Below, in pieces: positions 50,366 to 60,363 of a stretch of 64,000 bases of DNA. The notes beneath the pieces were generated by a model. That model worked only from the letters and a program-made list of their open reading frames with translations, searched no databases and had not been told where the DNA came from. Source of the stretch: Streptomyces sp. GESEQ-35 (lineage in GTDB: Bacteria; Actinomycetota; Actinomycetes; Streptomycetales; Streptomycetaceae); contig NZ_JAFFSX010000006.1 of the NCBI RefSeq assembly GCF_017948485.1, forward strand, positions 310,001-374,000, in the 5' to 3' direction. Position numbers and translations under genes: made by a program. The first letter of the stretch is position 1; every line of letters starts with the position of its first letter.

Positions 50366-50953
50366 TCAGACGCTAGACGGCGGCAGCGGCAACGGCAGCC
50401 CGGGTAGGCCATCCAGGCTGGTTCCGATGTGTTCCTTTTTCTGGAAATAGGCGCTGAGCGAGGCGTCGTCCTCGCGCGCGAAGCGCTTGGCGTGCAGATC
50501 GCGGTCCTCGTCGTACGTCATGAGGGGCACCGCATAGCCGCAGCTGTCCCGGATGACCTCGGCGGTGACGACGATGACCGCGCGCAGCCCGTGTTGCGTC
50601 GGGTCGATGTCCGGGAAGTGGGCGAGGAACTCCGGGAAGCGGGGGTCGTCGCGGAAGACCGGCTCTCCGCGACCGTGCACGCGGACGATGTTCGGCGGGC
50701 CCTGGAAGGCGCACCACATGAGGGTGATCCGGCCGTTCTCGCGCAGGTGCGCGACGGTCTCCGCGTTGGAGCCCGCGAAGTCGAGGTAGGCGACGGTGTG
50801 TTCGTCGAGGATCACGAAGGAGCCCTTGAGGCCCTTGGGGGAGAGGTTGACCGTGCCGTCGCCGGAGAGCGGGGCGGTCGCGGTGAAGAAGAGGGGCTGC
50901 CCCTCGATGAACGTGCGGAGCCGGCCGTCTATGCGCTCATAAGTCTTTCCCAT
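50366..50953 (-). CDS. Pyridoxamine 5'-phosphate oxidase-family protein
   Basis: A 195-residue FMN-binding split-barrel protein: GQPLFFTATAPLSGDGTVNLSPKG, TVAYLDFAGSNAETVAHLRENGRITLMWCAF. Such proteins bind FMN or F420 and reduce various compounds; no substrate can be assigned. A promoter with leaderless spacing lies directly upstream (50962-50991). The C-terminus is proline-rich. Confidence 0.85.
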   Translation of the reverse strand: MGKTYERIDGRLRTFIEGQPLFFTATAPLSGDGTVNLSPKGLKGSFVILDEHTVAYLDFAGSNAETVAHLRENGRITLMWCAFQGPPNIVRVHGRGEPVFRDDPRFPEFLAHFPDIDPTQHGLRAVIVVTAEVIRDSCGYAVPLMTYDEDRDLHAKRFAREDDASLSAYFQKKEHIGTSLDGLPGLPLPLPPSSV

Positions 50954-50961
50954 GTCTAACG

Positions 50962-50991
50962 ATTATGCGCACAGTTAGTTCGCTTGTCTAA
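50962..50991 (-). promoter_or_regulatory. Candidate promoter of the PNPOx-like gene
   Basis: On the minus strand TTAGAC (50991-50986), an 18-base spacer and CATAAT (50967-50962) resemble -35 and -10 boxes. The ATG (50953) is eight bases beyond, so the mRNA may be leaderless. TTAGAC is repeated right at the start (50959-50954). Confidence 0.42.
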
Positions 50992-51057
50992 GGAATTGCC
51001 TGATCCGGTTGCGCCGAAGGTCGGCTGCATGGCTGCGCGGACGGCTGCCTGGACCGC

Positions 51058-51090
51058 GGCCGCCCCGGCCGGCGCTTGCACGGGGCGGCC
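51058..51090 (-). terminator. Terminator after the duplicated secreted protein gene
   Basis: GGCCGCCCC (51058-51066) and GGGGCGGCC (51082-51090) form a perfect nine-pair stem with a 15-base loop, 15 bases beyond the 3' end (51106) of the minus-strand gene. Confidence 0.7.
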
Positions 51091-51105
51091 ACAGCGCCTG
51101 TCACG

Positions 51106-51957
51106 TCACTGAGTGACCGTGCAGGCGGCCAGGGAGTCCAGGCCCTGGGGCTTCTCGGCGGTGCGGCCGATGGAGATCGCGATGCGCTCGATGGCCGCGG
51201 TGCGCTTGCTCGCGAGCGGGCCCACGATGGCGTTCTGTACGAAGTTGGGGCCGCCCTGGCCGACGGTGTCGACCAGTCGCTGGTTGGCCTCGGCGATCTG
51301 CGTGTCGAGCAGGGCCAGGTTGCGGTCGACCTCGGCCTGGGCGGAGGCCGGGATCTCCGGCAGTTCGGAGGCAACGTCCGGACAGCTGATCGTGCCGACG
51401 CCGGTGTTCCCCGCGTCGTCGCCGGTGTCGCCGGCCCCCTCGGTGGCCGTGGCGCTCGGCGTGGCCCCGGCCTCGTCACCGGCTCCCGCCTCTTCGCCCG
51501 TGTCGGCCGCACCGTCGGCGCCGAGGGAGCAAGGTGCCAGCGCGTCGAGTCCCTGGGGCTTCTCGGCGGTACGGCCGATGGCGGTGGCGATGCGGTTGAC
51601 CGTGGCGATGCGCTTGTCCTCGAGCGGGCCGAGGATGGCGTTCTGCACGAAGTTGGCGCCGCCCTCGCCGACGGTGTCGACGAGCCGCTGGTTGGCTTCG
51701 TCGATCTGGGTCTGGAGCAGGGCCAGGTTGCGGTCGACCTCGGCCTGGGCGGAGGCCGGGATCTCCGGCAGCTGGGACGCGACGTCCGGGCAGGTGATCG
51801 TGGCGGCGCCCGCCAGGGTCCGGGCGCTGTCGTTGCTCTTGGACGTCTCCCCGGCCAGGGCGGACTGGGCGATCACCGCGCCGGTCAGAACGACCGCGGC
51901 GGCGCCGCCGATGAACGCGACGCGTCGCTTGTTGTACTTCGGAAGAGCCCTGGACAT
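51106..51957 (-). CDS. Secreted protein with two copies of an 88-residue Cys-flanked domain
   Basis: A 283-residue protein of unknown family. A signal peptide (about 1-35, VAFIGGAAAVVLTGAVIAQS) precedes two near-identical domains, Cys56-Cys143 and Cys192-Cys279, each 87 residues apart and including PDVASxLPEIPASAQAEVDR and RTAEKPQGLDxLA. A Gly/Ala/Asp-rich linker (144-188) joins them. Each pair of Cys may form a disulfide closing a helical bundle. No known motif was found. The gene is divergent from argG. Confidence 0.78.
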   Translation of the reverse strand: MSRALPKYNKRRVAFIGGAAAVVLTGAVIAQSALAGETSKSNDSARTLAGAATITCPDVASQLPEIPASAQAEVDRNLALLQTQIDEANQRLVDTVGEGGANFVQNAILGPLEDKRIATVNRIATAIGRTAEKPQGLDALAPCSLGADGAADTGEEAGAGDEAGATPSATATEGAGDTGDDAGNTGVGTISCPDVASELPEIPASAQAEVDRNLALLDTQIAEANQRLVDTVGQGGPNFVQNAIVGPLASKRTAAIERIAISIGRTAEKPQGLDSLAACTVTQ

Positions 51958-52075
51958 GCGGATGCCTCACTCGGGTCGGGTGACTTGGTTGTTGTGCGGA
52001 GTTGATTGCGGACGCGGCGCCTGCGTCGGCGAGAGATACGGGAAAGCGGTTTCCCCCGTTCAAACCACCCCGGGA

Positions 52076-52109
52076 TTGACGAATCATGCGGAGTTCTGCA
52101 TACTCATGC
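52076..52109 (+). promoter_or_regulatory. argG promoter with ARG-box-like sequence
   Basis: TTGACG (52076-52081), a 17-base spacer and CATACT (52099-52104) fit a housekeeping promoter. GCATACTCATGC (52099-52109 region) is a palindrome that shares ATA(G/C)TCATGC with the argC promoter. AAGGAG (52129-52134) precedes GTG 52141. Confidence 0.62.
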
Positions 52110-52140
52110 ATGCCAGAGAATGCACTGTAAGGAGAAACCC

Positions 52141-53334
52141 GTGACCGAGCGCGTCGTACTCGCCTACTCAGGCGGACTGGACACCTCCGTCGCCATCGGC
52201 TGGATCGCCGAGGAGACGGGCGCCGAGGTCATCGCCGTTGCGGTCGACGTCGGCCAGGGCGGCGAGGACCTGGACGTCATCCGTAAGCGCGCACTCGCCT
52301 GCGGTGCCGTCGAGGCCGAGGTCGCGGACGCCAGGGACGAGTTCGCCGAGGAGTACTGCCTCCCGGCGATCAAGGCCAACGCCCTCTACATGGACCGCTA
52401 CCCGCTGGTCTCCGCCCTCTCCCGGCCGACGATCGTCAAGCACCTCGTCGCCGCCGCCCACAAGCACGGCGCCACCACGGTCGCCCACGGCTGCACCGGG
52501 AAGGGCAACGACCAGGTCCGCTTCGAGGCCGGCATCGTCGCCCTCGCCCCCGACCTCAAGTGCATCGCCCCGGTCCGCGACTACGCGATGACGCGTGACA
52601 AGGCGATCGCGTTCTGCGAGTCGAAGAACCTCCCGATCGCGACCACCAAGAAGTCCCCGTACTCCATCGACCAGAACGTCTTCGGACGCGCCGTCGAGAC
52701 GGGCTTCCTGGAGGACATCTGGAACGGCCCGATCGAGGACATCTACGAGTACACCCAGAACCCGGCCACCCAGCGCGACGCCGACGAGGTGATCATCTCC
52801 TTCAAGGCGGGCGTCCCGGTCGCCGTCGACGGCAAGCCCGTCACCGTGCTCCAGGCCATCCAGCAGCTCAACGAGCGCGCCGGCGCCCAGGGCATCGGCC
52901 GGATCGACATGGTCGAGGACCGGCTCGTCGGCATCAAGTCCCGCGAGGTGTACGAGGCGCCGGGCGCGATCGCGCTGATCACCGCCCACCAGGAGCTGGA
53001 GAACGTCACCGTCGAGCGTGAACTCGCCCGCTACAAGCGGCAGGTCGAGCAGCGCTGGGGCGAGCTCGTCTACGACGGTCTCTGGTTCTCCCCGCTCAAG
53101 CGCGCCCTGGACGGCTTCATCGACGAGGCCAGCCAGCACGTCAACGGCGACATCCGGATGACCCTGCACGGTGGCCGCGCCGTCGTCACCGGCCGGCGCT
53201 CCGACACCTCGCTGTACGACTTCAACCTCGCCACGTACGACACGGGCGACACCTTCGACCAGGCCGCGGCCAAGGGCTTCATCGACATCTACAGCCTGTC
53301 GTCGAAGATCGCGTCGAAGCGGGACCAGGCGTAA
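52141..53334 (+). CDS. argG: Argininosuccinate synthase
   Basis: A 397-residue ArgG: the ATP pyrophosphatase motif [13 protein letters not shown] at the N-terminus, then [28 protein letters not shown] and a C-terminal multimerisation arm. It condenses citrulline with aspartate. GTG 52141 has AAGGAG at six-base spacing. It is followed by argH after a terminator-like hairpin. Confidence 0.96.
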   Translation: MTERVVLAYSGGLDTSVAIGWIAEETGAEVIAVAVDVGQGGEDLDVIRKRALACGAVEAEVADARDEFAEEYCLPAIKANALYMDRYPLVSALSRPTIVKHLVAAAHKHGATTVAHGCTGKGNDQVRFEAGIVALAPDLKCIAPVRDYAMTRDKAIAFCESKNLPIATTKKSPYSIDQNVFGRAVETGFLEDIWNGPIEDIYEYTQNPATQRDADEVIISFKAGVPVAVDGKPVTVLQAIQQLNERAGAQGIGRIDMVEDRLVGIKSREVYEAPGAIALITAHQELENVTVERELARYKRQVEQRWGELVYDGLWFSPLKRALDGFIDEASQHVNGDIRMTLHGGRAVVTGRRSDTSLYDFNLATYDTGDTFDQAAAKGFIDIYSLSSKIASKRDQA

Positions 53335-53341
53335 GCGATAG

Positions 53342-54846
<1,505 letters not shown>

Positions 54847-54847
<1 letters not shown>

Positions 54848-54868
54848 GGGGCGCGGGGAACTGCGCGA
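54847..54868. repeat. Dispersed 22-bp repeat, copy 5, at the argH stop
   Basis: Reverse copy AGGGGCGCGGGGAACTGCGC, preceded by TG, so that TGA is the argH stop codon. It is followed by AAGCC and the gap before the aldo/keto reductase gene. Confidence 0.85.
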
Positions 54869-54985
54869 CAAGCCACGACGAACCCGCACCCGCCAAACCA
54901 CCGCACAACTCGAGCTCTGAAGCGAAGGTCATCACGGGTTACGTTGGTCAGGAGCCGAAATGGAGCCGACCCGACGGAGCCCGCG

Positions 54986-55957
54986 ATGCCCTTCGCAAAA
55001 CTGGCAACGGCAACGACCCCCACCTGCCACATCGGCTTCGGTCTAGCCGCAATCGCCCGCCCCGGCTACATCAACCTGGGCCGAGACGAAGACCTCGGAG
55101 AGAACCGCAGCGTCGAAACGCTGCGCACCCGCACCCACGAACTCCTCGACGCCGCCTACTTCCAGGGCGTCCGCTACTTCGACGCGGCCCGCTCCTACGG
55201 CCGTTCGGAGGAGTTCCTCGCCGACTGGCTGAACGCCCGCCCCGACATCGACGACATCGTCGTGGGCAGCAAGTGGGGCTACACCTACACCGCCGGCTGG
55301 TCGGCGGACGCCGAGACGCACGAGGTCAAGGACCACGGCGTCGCGACGTACGAGCGGCAGCGCGCCGAGACCGGCACCCTGCTCGGCGACCGGCTCGACC
55401 TCTACCAGATCCACTCGGTGACCCCGGACAGCCCGGCCCTCACCGACAAGGAACTCCACGCCAGGCTCGCCGAGGCCGCCGCCGAGGGCCTGACCGTCGG
55501 CTTCTCCACCAGCGGCCCCGCCCAGGCCGACGCGATCCGGGCCGCGCTCGCCGTGACGGTCGACGGCGAGCCCCTCTTCCGCACCGTCCAGTCCACCTAC
55601 AACGCCCTGGAGACTTCGGCAGGTCCGGCCCTCGCCGAGGCCCACGACGCCGGGCTCACGGTGATCGTCAAGGAGGCCATGGCCAACGGACGGCTCGCGG
55701 GACCGTATGCGCCGGACGCGCTGAAGGCCGTAGCGGAAGAAACGTCTCTGGGGTGCGATGCCGTAGCCCTCGCGCTGGTCCTGCGCCAGCCGTGGGCCGG
55801 TGTCGTCCTCTCCGGCGCCGCGACCGTCGTCCAGCTCGCGTCCAACCTGCACGCCGCCGTCGTGGATCTCGACGAGGAACAGCTGTCCCGGCTGGCCGCG
55901 CTGGTCGAGGACCCGCCCGCGTACTGGGAGCGGCGCGGGCAGCTGCCCTGGCACTGA
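54986..55957 (+). CDS. Aldo/keto reductase
   Basis: A 323-residue TIM-barrel NADPH oxidoreductase with the tetrad Asp/Tyr in FDAARSYGRSE, Lys in VVGSKWGY and His in LYQIHSV. The N-terminal TCHIGFGLAAIARPGYIN and the length fit the family. ATG 54986 follows CGGAG. It is a single gene; the substrate is unknown. Confidence 0.9.
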   Translation: MPFAKLATATTPTCHIGFGLAAIARPGYINLGRDEDLGENRSVETLRTRTHELLDAAYFQGVRYFDAARSYGRSEEFLADWLNARPDIDDIVVGSKWGYTYTAGWSADAETHEVKDHGVATYERQRAETGTLLGDRLDLYQIHSVTPDSPALTDKELHARLAEAAAEGLTVGFSTSGPAQADAIRAALAVTVDGEPLFRTVQSTYNALETSAGPALAEAHDAGLTVIVKEAMANGRLAGPYAPDALKAVAEETSLGCDAVALALVLRQPWAGVVLSGAATVVQLASNLHAAVVDLDEEQLSRLAALVEDPPAYWERRGQLPWH

Positions 55958-55980
55958 GAAACCGCGGGGCCTCTATGCCG

Positions 55981-56038
55981 TGAGACGTGCATGCCCAGAA
56001 TGAGACAAGAGTGTCTCACATGGGTTATTGTCGTCTCA
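55981..56038. promoter_or_regulatory. Concentric double palindrome, TetR operator, and leaderless -10 box
   Basis: TGAGACA (56001-56007) and TGTCTCA (56012-56018) form an inner dyad with a four-base spacer. TGAGACG (55981-55987) and CGTCTCA (56032-56038) form an outer dyad with exactly the same centre (56009.5). TATTGT (56026-56031) fits a -10 box six bases before ATG 56038, implying a leaderless TetR mRNA. The outer right arm covers the start codon's A. Confidence 0.68.
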
Positions 56039-56589
56039 TGGCCGTCGACCGTGACCACATGCTGCGCAGCGCAGCCGCCCTGCTCACCCGGAAATCCACC
56101 GCGACCATGGACGAGGTCGCCAAGGCGGCCGGGATCAGCCGGGCCACGCTGCACCGCCACTTCGCCGGGCGCGACGCGCTCGTCCGGGCGCTGGAAGCGC
56201 TCGGTATCGCCGAGTGCGAGGCCGCGCTCGACGCGGCCCGCCTCGACGACGGCAACGCGAGTGACGCCGTACGGCGGCTCATCCGCGAGATAGAGCCCGC
56301 GGCCAAACTGCTCGCGTTCCTCTACACCGAGAACCAGCTGTTCGAGGGCGACGGGCAGAACGAGGGCTGGAACCGGATCGACGTCCGGATCGCCGCCCTG
56401 TTCCGGCGCGGCCAGGAGTCCGGCGAGTTCCGCATCGACCTCACCCCGGCCTGGCTCACCGAGGCGCTGTACGGCCTGATGGCCTCCGGCGCCTGGGCCG
56501 TCCAGGAGGGCAGGGTCGCGGCCAACGACTTCACCCACATGATCGCCGAGCTGCTGCTCGGCGGCGCGGTACGGAGAGAGGAACCATGA
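56038..56589 (+). CDS. TetR-family repressor
   Basis: A 183-residue TetR protein with an N-terminal HTH (about 8-55, TMDEVAKAAGISRATLHRHF) and a helical ligand domain. ATG 56038 is chosen because it begins the conserved part and lies just after the operator. The stop overlaps the MFS gene ATG (ATGA), so it is expected to repress itself and the transporter until a substrate is present. Confidence 0.9.
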   Translation: MAVDRDHMLRSAAALLTRKSTATMDEVAKAAGISRATLHRHFAGRDALVRALEALGIAECEAALDAARLDDGNASDAVRRLIREIEPAAKLLAFLYTENQLFEGDGQNEGWNRIDVRIAALFRRGQESGEFRIDLTPAWLTEALYGLMASGAWAVQEGRVAANDFTHMIAELLLGGAVRREEP

Positions 56590-58109
56590 CCAGCATCCTG
56601 CAGCCGGTGAACACGACCGAGGCGGTGAAGCGTCCCGGCCGTTGGCTCGCGCTGTCCGTCCTCGTGCTCGCCGTGCTGCTGGTGGCCGTCGACGCGACCG
56701 TCCTCGGTCTCGCGACCCCCTACATCAGCGAGGACCTGAAGCCCTCGGGCACCCAGCTCCTGTGGATAGGTGACGTCTACTCGTTCGTGATCGCCGGTCT
56801 GCTCGTCTCCATGGGCAGCCTCGGCGACCGCATCGGCCGCAAGCGGATCCTGCTCGTCGGCGCCGCGGCGTTCGGCGCGATATCCGTGCTCAACGCCTAT
56901 GCGACGACACCGGAGATGATGATCGCGGCCCGGGCGCTGCTCGGTGTCGCGGGCGCGACGCTCATGCCCGCCACGCTCGCCCTGATCCGCAACCTCTTCC
57001 ACGACCCGCGCGAACGCAGCCTCGCCGTCGGCATCTGGGGCGCGACCGCCTCCGCCGGTACGGCCGTCGGGCCGATCGTGGGCGGCTTCCTGCTCGAACA
57101 CTTCTGGTGGGGCTCGGTCTTCCTGATCAACCTGCCCGTGATGGCGGTCCTGGTCGTCGTCGGCATCAAGATGCTGCCGGAGTCGCGCAATCCGCACCCC
57201 GGCCCGTGGGACCTGGCAAGCGTCGTGCTGTCGCTGGTCGGCATGGTCGCGATCGTGTACGCCGTGAAGGAGCTCGCCTCCCACGGCCTCACCGGGGAGA
57301 CGGTCGCCGCGGGCGTGCTGGGCGCGGCCTCGCTGTACTGGTTCGTGCGCCGCCAACTCACCCTGCCGACCCCGCTGCTGGACATGCGGCTGTTCCGTAA
57401 GCGCGGCTTCAGCGGGGCGGTCCTGGCCGACCTGCTGACCATTCTCGGCCTGTCGGGGCTGGTGTTCTTCCTCTCGCAGTACCTGCAACTCGTCCAGGGC
57501 AGGGGCCCGTTCGAGGCAGGCCTGGCCGAACTGCCGGCTGCGATCGGCGCGGTGGCGGCCGGTCTGATCGCCGGCCGCGCGGCCCGGCGCTTCTCCGTGC
57601 GCGCCGTCGTCTCGGGCGGCCTCGCGGCGGTCGGCCTGGCACTGGCCGCGCTGACGGTGATCGACCAGTCCACGGGCTATCCGCTGCTGGGCGCGGCACT
57701 GCTGGTCGTAGGCATCGGCGCAGGCTTCTCGTTCACCATCACCGCGGACGTCATCCTCTCCAGCGTGCCGAAGGAACAGGCGGGCGCGGCGTCGGCGGTC
57801 TCCGAGACGGCGTACGAGCTGGGCGCGGCCCTGGGAATCGCCGTGCTCGGCTCGATCGTCACGGGCGTGTACCGGGGCTTCGCCGGTCCGGCGGGCACTC
57901 CGGAGGCGGCGCACGAATCGCTGGGCGGTGCGGTGGAGGCGGCGACGGATCTACCTGCGCAGACGTCCGAGGCGATGCTGGACGCGGCCAGGCAGTCCTT
58001 CGTGGACGGCCTCACCATTGCCGCAGGCGCGGGAGCAGCGGTCTTGCTGGCTGCGGCGGTAGCGGCATGGTTCATGCTGCGAAACCAACGGCTGGACAGC
58101 CGACCTTGA
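56586..58109 (+). CDS. DHA2-type MFS drug transporter
   Basis: A 507-residue membrane protein with about 14 helices (LALSVLVLAVLLVAVDATVL as first; the motif GSLGDRIGRKR between helices 2 and 3). The DHA2 family exports antiseptics, dyes and antibiotics using the proton gradient. It is translationally coupled to the TetR gene. The TGA stop is part of copy 6 of the dispersed 22-bp repeat. Substrate unknown. Confidence 0.92.
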   Translation: MTSILQPVNTTEAVKRPGRWLALSVLVLAVLLVAVDATVLGLATPYISEDLKPSGTQLLWIGDVYSFVIAGLLVSMGSLGDRIGRKRILLVGAAAFGAISVLNAYATTPEMMIAARALLGVAGATLMPATLALIRNLFHDPRERSLAVGIWGATASAGTAVGPIVGGFLLEHFWWGSVFLINLPVMAVLVVVGIKMLPESRNPHPGPWDLASVVLSLVGMVAIVYAVKELASHGLTGETVAAGVLGAASLYWFVRRQLTLPTPLLDMRLFRKRGFSGAVLADLLTILGLSGLVFFLSQYLQLVQGRGPFEAGLAELPAAIGAVAAGLIAGRAARRFSVRAVVSGGLAAVGLALAALTVIDQSTGYPLLGAALLVVGIGAGFSFTITADVILSSVPKEQAGAASAVSETAYELGAALGIAVLGSIVTGVYRGFAGPAGTPEAAHESLGGAVEAATDLPAQTSEAMLDAARQSFVDGLTIAAGAGAAVLLAAAVAAWFMLRNQRLDSRP

Positions 58110-58130
58110 GGGGCGCGGGGAACTGCGCGA
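58109..58130. repeat. Dispersed 22-bp repeat, copy 6, at the MFS stop
   Basis: Reverse copy AGGGGCGCGGGGAACTGCGC preceded by TG: the MFS stop TGA (58107-58109) leads into it, just as at argH. Confidence 0.85.
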
Positions 58131-58214
58131 TCAGCCCCCACGGACCCGCAGTCTCCCCCCATCCCCAGCCAGCCCCTACATCCGGCTTTAAGCCCGTTTT
58201 CGGCCCCGCCTGAT

Positions 58215-58267
58215 GGTCTTGGCTCCGTACCCGACGTCGTTCACCACGGCTGAAGGAGCCAAAGACC
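58215..58267 (+). promoter_or_regulatory. Long hairpin over the ribosome binding site of the MoxR operon's first gene
   Basis: GGTCTTGGCTCC (58215-58226) pairs with GGAGCCAAAGACC (58255-58267) over 12 pairs with one bulged A and a 28-base loop. The 3' arm contains most of the ribosome binding site AAGGAG (58253-58258) and ends one base before ATG 58268. A folded RNA would block translation. It may instead be a DNA operator with two half-sites. Confidence 0.55.
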
Positions 58268-58459
58268 ATGACCGGACGTACCCGCAAGTTGGTAGTCACC
58301 GGCGCCGCACTGGCAATCGCCGGCCTCGCCGGAGGCGGCGTCGCCCTCGCCGCCGACGGCGACGAGCCGCCCCGCGACCAGATCAGGTTCGTCGTCGAGG
58401 AAAGCAGCAGCGTCACGAGTGACGACGACTGCCCGGAGAAGGGCAGCTCGGCGCTGTGA
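58268..58459 (+). CDS. Small exported acidic protein
   Basis: A 63-residue protein: signal peptide (about 1-29, GAALAIAGLAGGGVALA) and an acidic mature part with DQIRFVVEESSSVTSDDDCPEKG. It has one Cys in the mature part. No family is recognised. AAGGAG upstream lies in a predicted hairpin. The stop overlaps the MoxR gene start (GTGA), so it belongs to that operon and may be its signal or substrate. Confidence 0.7.
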   Translation: MTGRTRKLVVTGAALAIAGLAGGGVALAADGDEPPRDQIRFVVEESSSVTSDDDCPEKGSSAL

Positions 58460-59442
58460 GCCCCACAACCCCCGAGGACAAACTCCTCGAAGAGGCCCTC
58501 TTCGAGGTCAAGAGGGTGATCGTCGGTCAGGACCGCATGGTGGAGCGGATGTTCACCGCGCTCCTGGCCCGCGGCCACTGTCTGCTGGAGGGCGTGCCTG
58601 GCGTCGCCAAGACGCTCGCCGCGAAGACGCTCGCGCATGTCGCCGGCGGACGCTTCGCCCGGCTCCAGTTCACCCCCGACCTCGTCCCGTCCGACATCAC
58701 CGGCACCCGGATCTACCGTCCGTCCCGGGAGGCGTTCGACATCGAACCCGGACCGGTGATCGCCAACGTCGTCCTCGCCGACGAGATCAACCGAGCCCCC
58801 GCCAAGGTGCAGTCCGCGCTCCTGGAAGTCATGGGGGAACACCAGGTGTCCATCGGCGGCACCACGATCCCCGTCCCCGAGCCGTTCCTCGTGCTCGCCA
58901 CCCAGAACCCGATCGAGTCCGAGGGCGTCTACCGCCTCCCCGAGGCCCAGCGCGACCGCTTCCTGCTCAAGGTGGACGTCGCCACGCCCAGCGAGTCCGA
59001 GGAACTCGCCATCCTCTACCGGATGAGCGTCGACCCGCCGCGCCCGCGCCGCGTCCTGACGCCCGAACAGCTGATCACCCTCCAGCGCTCGGCGGACCAG
59101 GTGTTCGTGCATCACGCGGTCGCCGAGTACGCCGTACGACTGGTCTGCGCGACCCGCGAACAGGCGGGCCCGGAGCGGAGGCTGGCGCACGGCGCGGGCC
59201 CGCGTGCCACGCTCGGCCTGGTCGCCGCCGCCCGCGCCCTGGCCCTGCTGCGGGGCCGCGGTTACGTACTCCCGGCCGACGTCGGCGACCTGGCGCACGA
59301 GGTCGTCGCGCACCGTCTGGTGCTGTCCTTCGACGCGCTCGCCGACGGCATCGAACCCGGCGCGATCGTCGACGAGGTCCTGGCGGCGGTCGAGCAGCCC
59401 CGCATCAGCCCGCGTCAGGCCGCCGAGGAGGAAGCGGCATGA
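58456..59442 (+). CDS. MoxR-family AAA+ ATPase
   Basis: A 328-residue MoxR protein: Walker A GVPGVAKT (46-53), Walker B LADEINRAPAKVQSALLEVMGEHQ (in VVLADE), sensor 1 LATQNP and a C-terminal helical lid. MoxR ATPases act as chaperones for VWA/DUF58 partners, which follow here. GTG 58456 and the ATGA overlap with the next gene show tight coupling. Confidence 0.94.
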   Translation: MSPTTPEDKLLEEALFEVKRVIVGQDRMVERMFTALLARGHCLLEGVPGVAKTLAAKTLAHVAGGRFARLQFTPDLVPSDITGTRIYRPSREAFDIEPGPVIANVVLADEINRAPAKVQSALLEVMGEHQVSIGGTTIPVPEPFLVLATQNPIESEGVYRLPEAQRDRFLLKVDVATPSESEELAILYRMSVDPPRPRRVLTPEQLITLQRSADQVFVHHAVAEYAVRLVCATREQAGPERRLAHGAGPRATLGLVAAARALALLRGRGYVLPADVGDLAHEVVAHRLVLSFDALADGIEPGAIVDEVLAAVEQPRISPRQAAEEEAA

Positions 59443-60353
59443 GCAGCACACCGACGCTCCGCGAACTCACCCCCGAACAGGCCCTGAAACACCTGGAGTT
59501 GATCTTCACCCGTCGCCCCGACGGACTCCTCCAGGGAGACCACTCCGCCCTCCACCCCGGCCCCGGCAGCGAAGTCTCCGAGAGCCGCCCGTACGTCATC
59601 GGCGACGACGTACGCCGCATGGACTGGAACGCCACCGCCCGCACCACCGTCCCCCACGTCCGCCTCACCCTCGCCGACCGCGAACTCACCACCTGGATCG
59701 TCCTCGACGCCTCCGCCAGCATGGACTTCGGCACCGCCCGCATGGAGAAACGGGACCTCGCGGTGGGCGCGGCGGCGGCCGTCGCCTTCCTCACCGAGCG
59801 GGCCGGCAACCGGCTCGGCGCACAGATCACCGGTCCGTACGGCAGCCTGCGGATACCGCCGCGCACCGGACGCCACCACCTGCTGACGATCCTGCGCGCC
59901 GCCCTCGACCGCCCCCGGGTGAGCCCGGGCATCCCCGAACACACCCTCGCCGACGCCCTGGTCGCCCTGCGCGCGCTGCCCGCACGCGGGCTCGTCGCCG
60001 TCGTCTCCGACTTCCTGGAGACCGGCTGGGAGCAGCCGCTGCGCGTCGCGGCCCGCCGCCACCAGGTGCTCGCCGTCGAGACCGTCGATCCGCGCGAGCT
60101 GGAGCTGCCCGCCGTCGGACTGCTCACCGTCGTCGACCCGGAGACCGGGCGCAGACGCGAAATCCCCACCCACGCACGGAAGTTGCGCGAACGGTACGCC
60201 GCTGCCGCGCTGGAGCAGCGGGCCGTCATCAAGCAGTCCATACGCGGCGCGGGCGCCGCCCACCTCAGGCTTCGCACCGACCGGGACTGGGTGAAGGACG
60301 TCGTCCGGTACGTCGAGGACCAGCGGCGCCGTGCGGGAGGCGGCGCCGCATGA
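59439..60353 (+). CDS. DUF58 domain protein
   Basis: A 304-residue cytoplasmic protein with the DUF58 core ESRPYVIGDDVRRMDWNATAR and a following von Willebrand-like fold (TWIVLDASASMDFG). DUF58 proteins occur with MoxR and VWA proteins, usually as an assembly platform. It overlaps the MoxR gene by four bases and is ten bases from the VWA gene. Confidence 0.92.
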   Translation: MSSTPTLRELTPEQALKHLELIFTRRPDGLLQGDHSALHPGPGSEVSESRPYVIGDDVRRMDWNATARTTVPHVRLTLADRELTTWIVLDASASMDFGTARMEKRDLAVGAAAAVAFLTERAGNRLGAQITGPYGSLRIPPRTGRHHLLTILRAALDRPRVSPGIPEHTLADALVALRALPARGLVAVVSDFLETGWEQPLRVAARRHQVLAVETVDPRELELPAVGLLTVVDPETGRRREIPTHARKLRERYAAAALEQRAVIKQSIRGAGAAHLRLRTDRDWVKDVVRYVEDQRRRAGGGAA

Positions 60354-60363
60354 AGGGGGTCCG

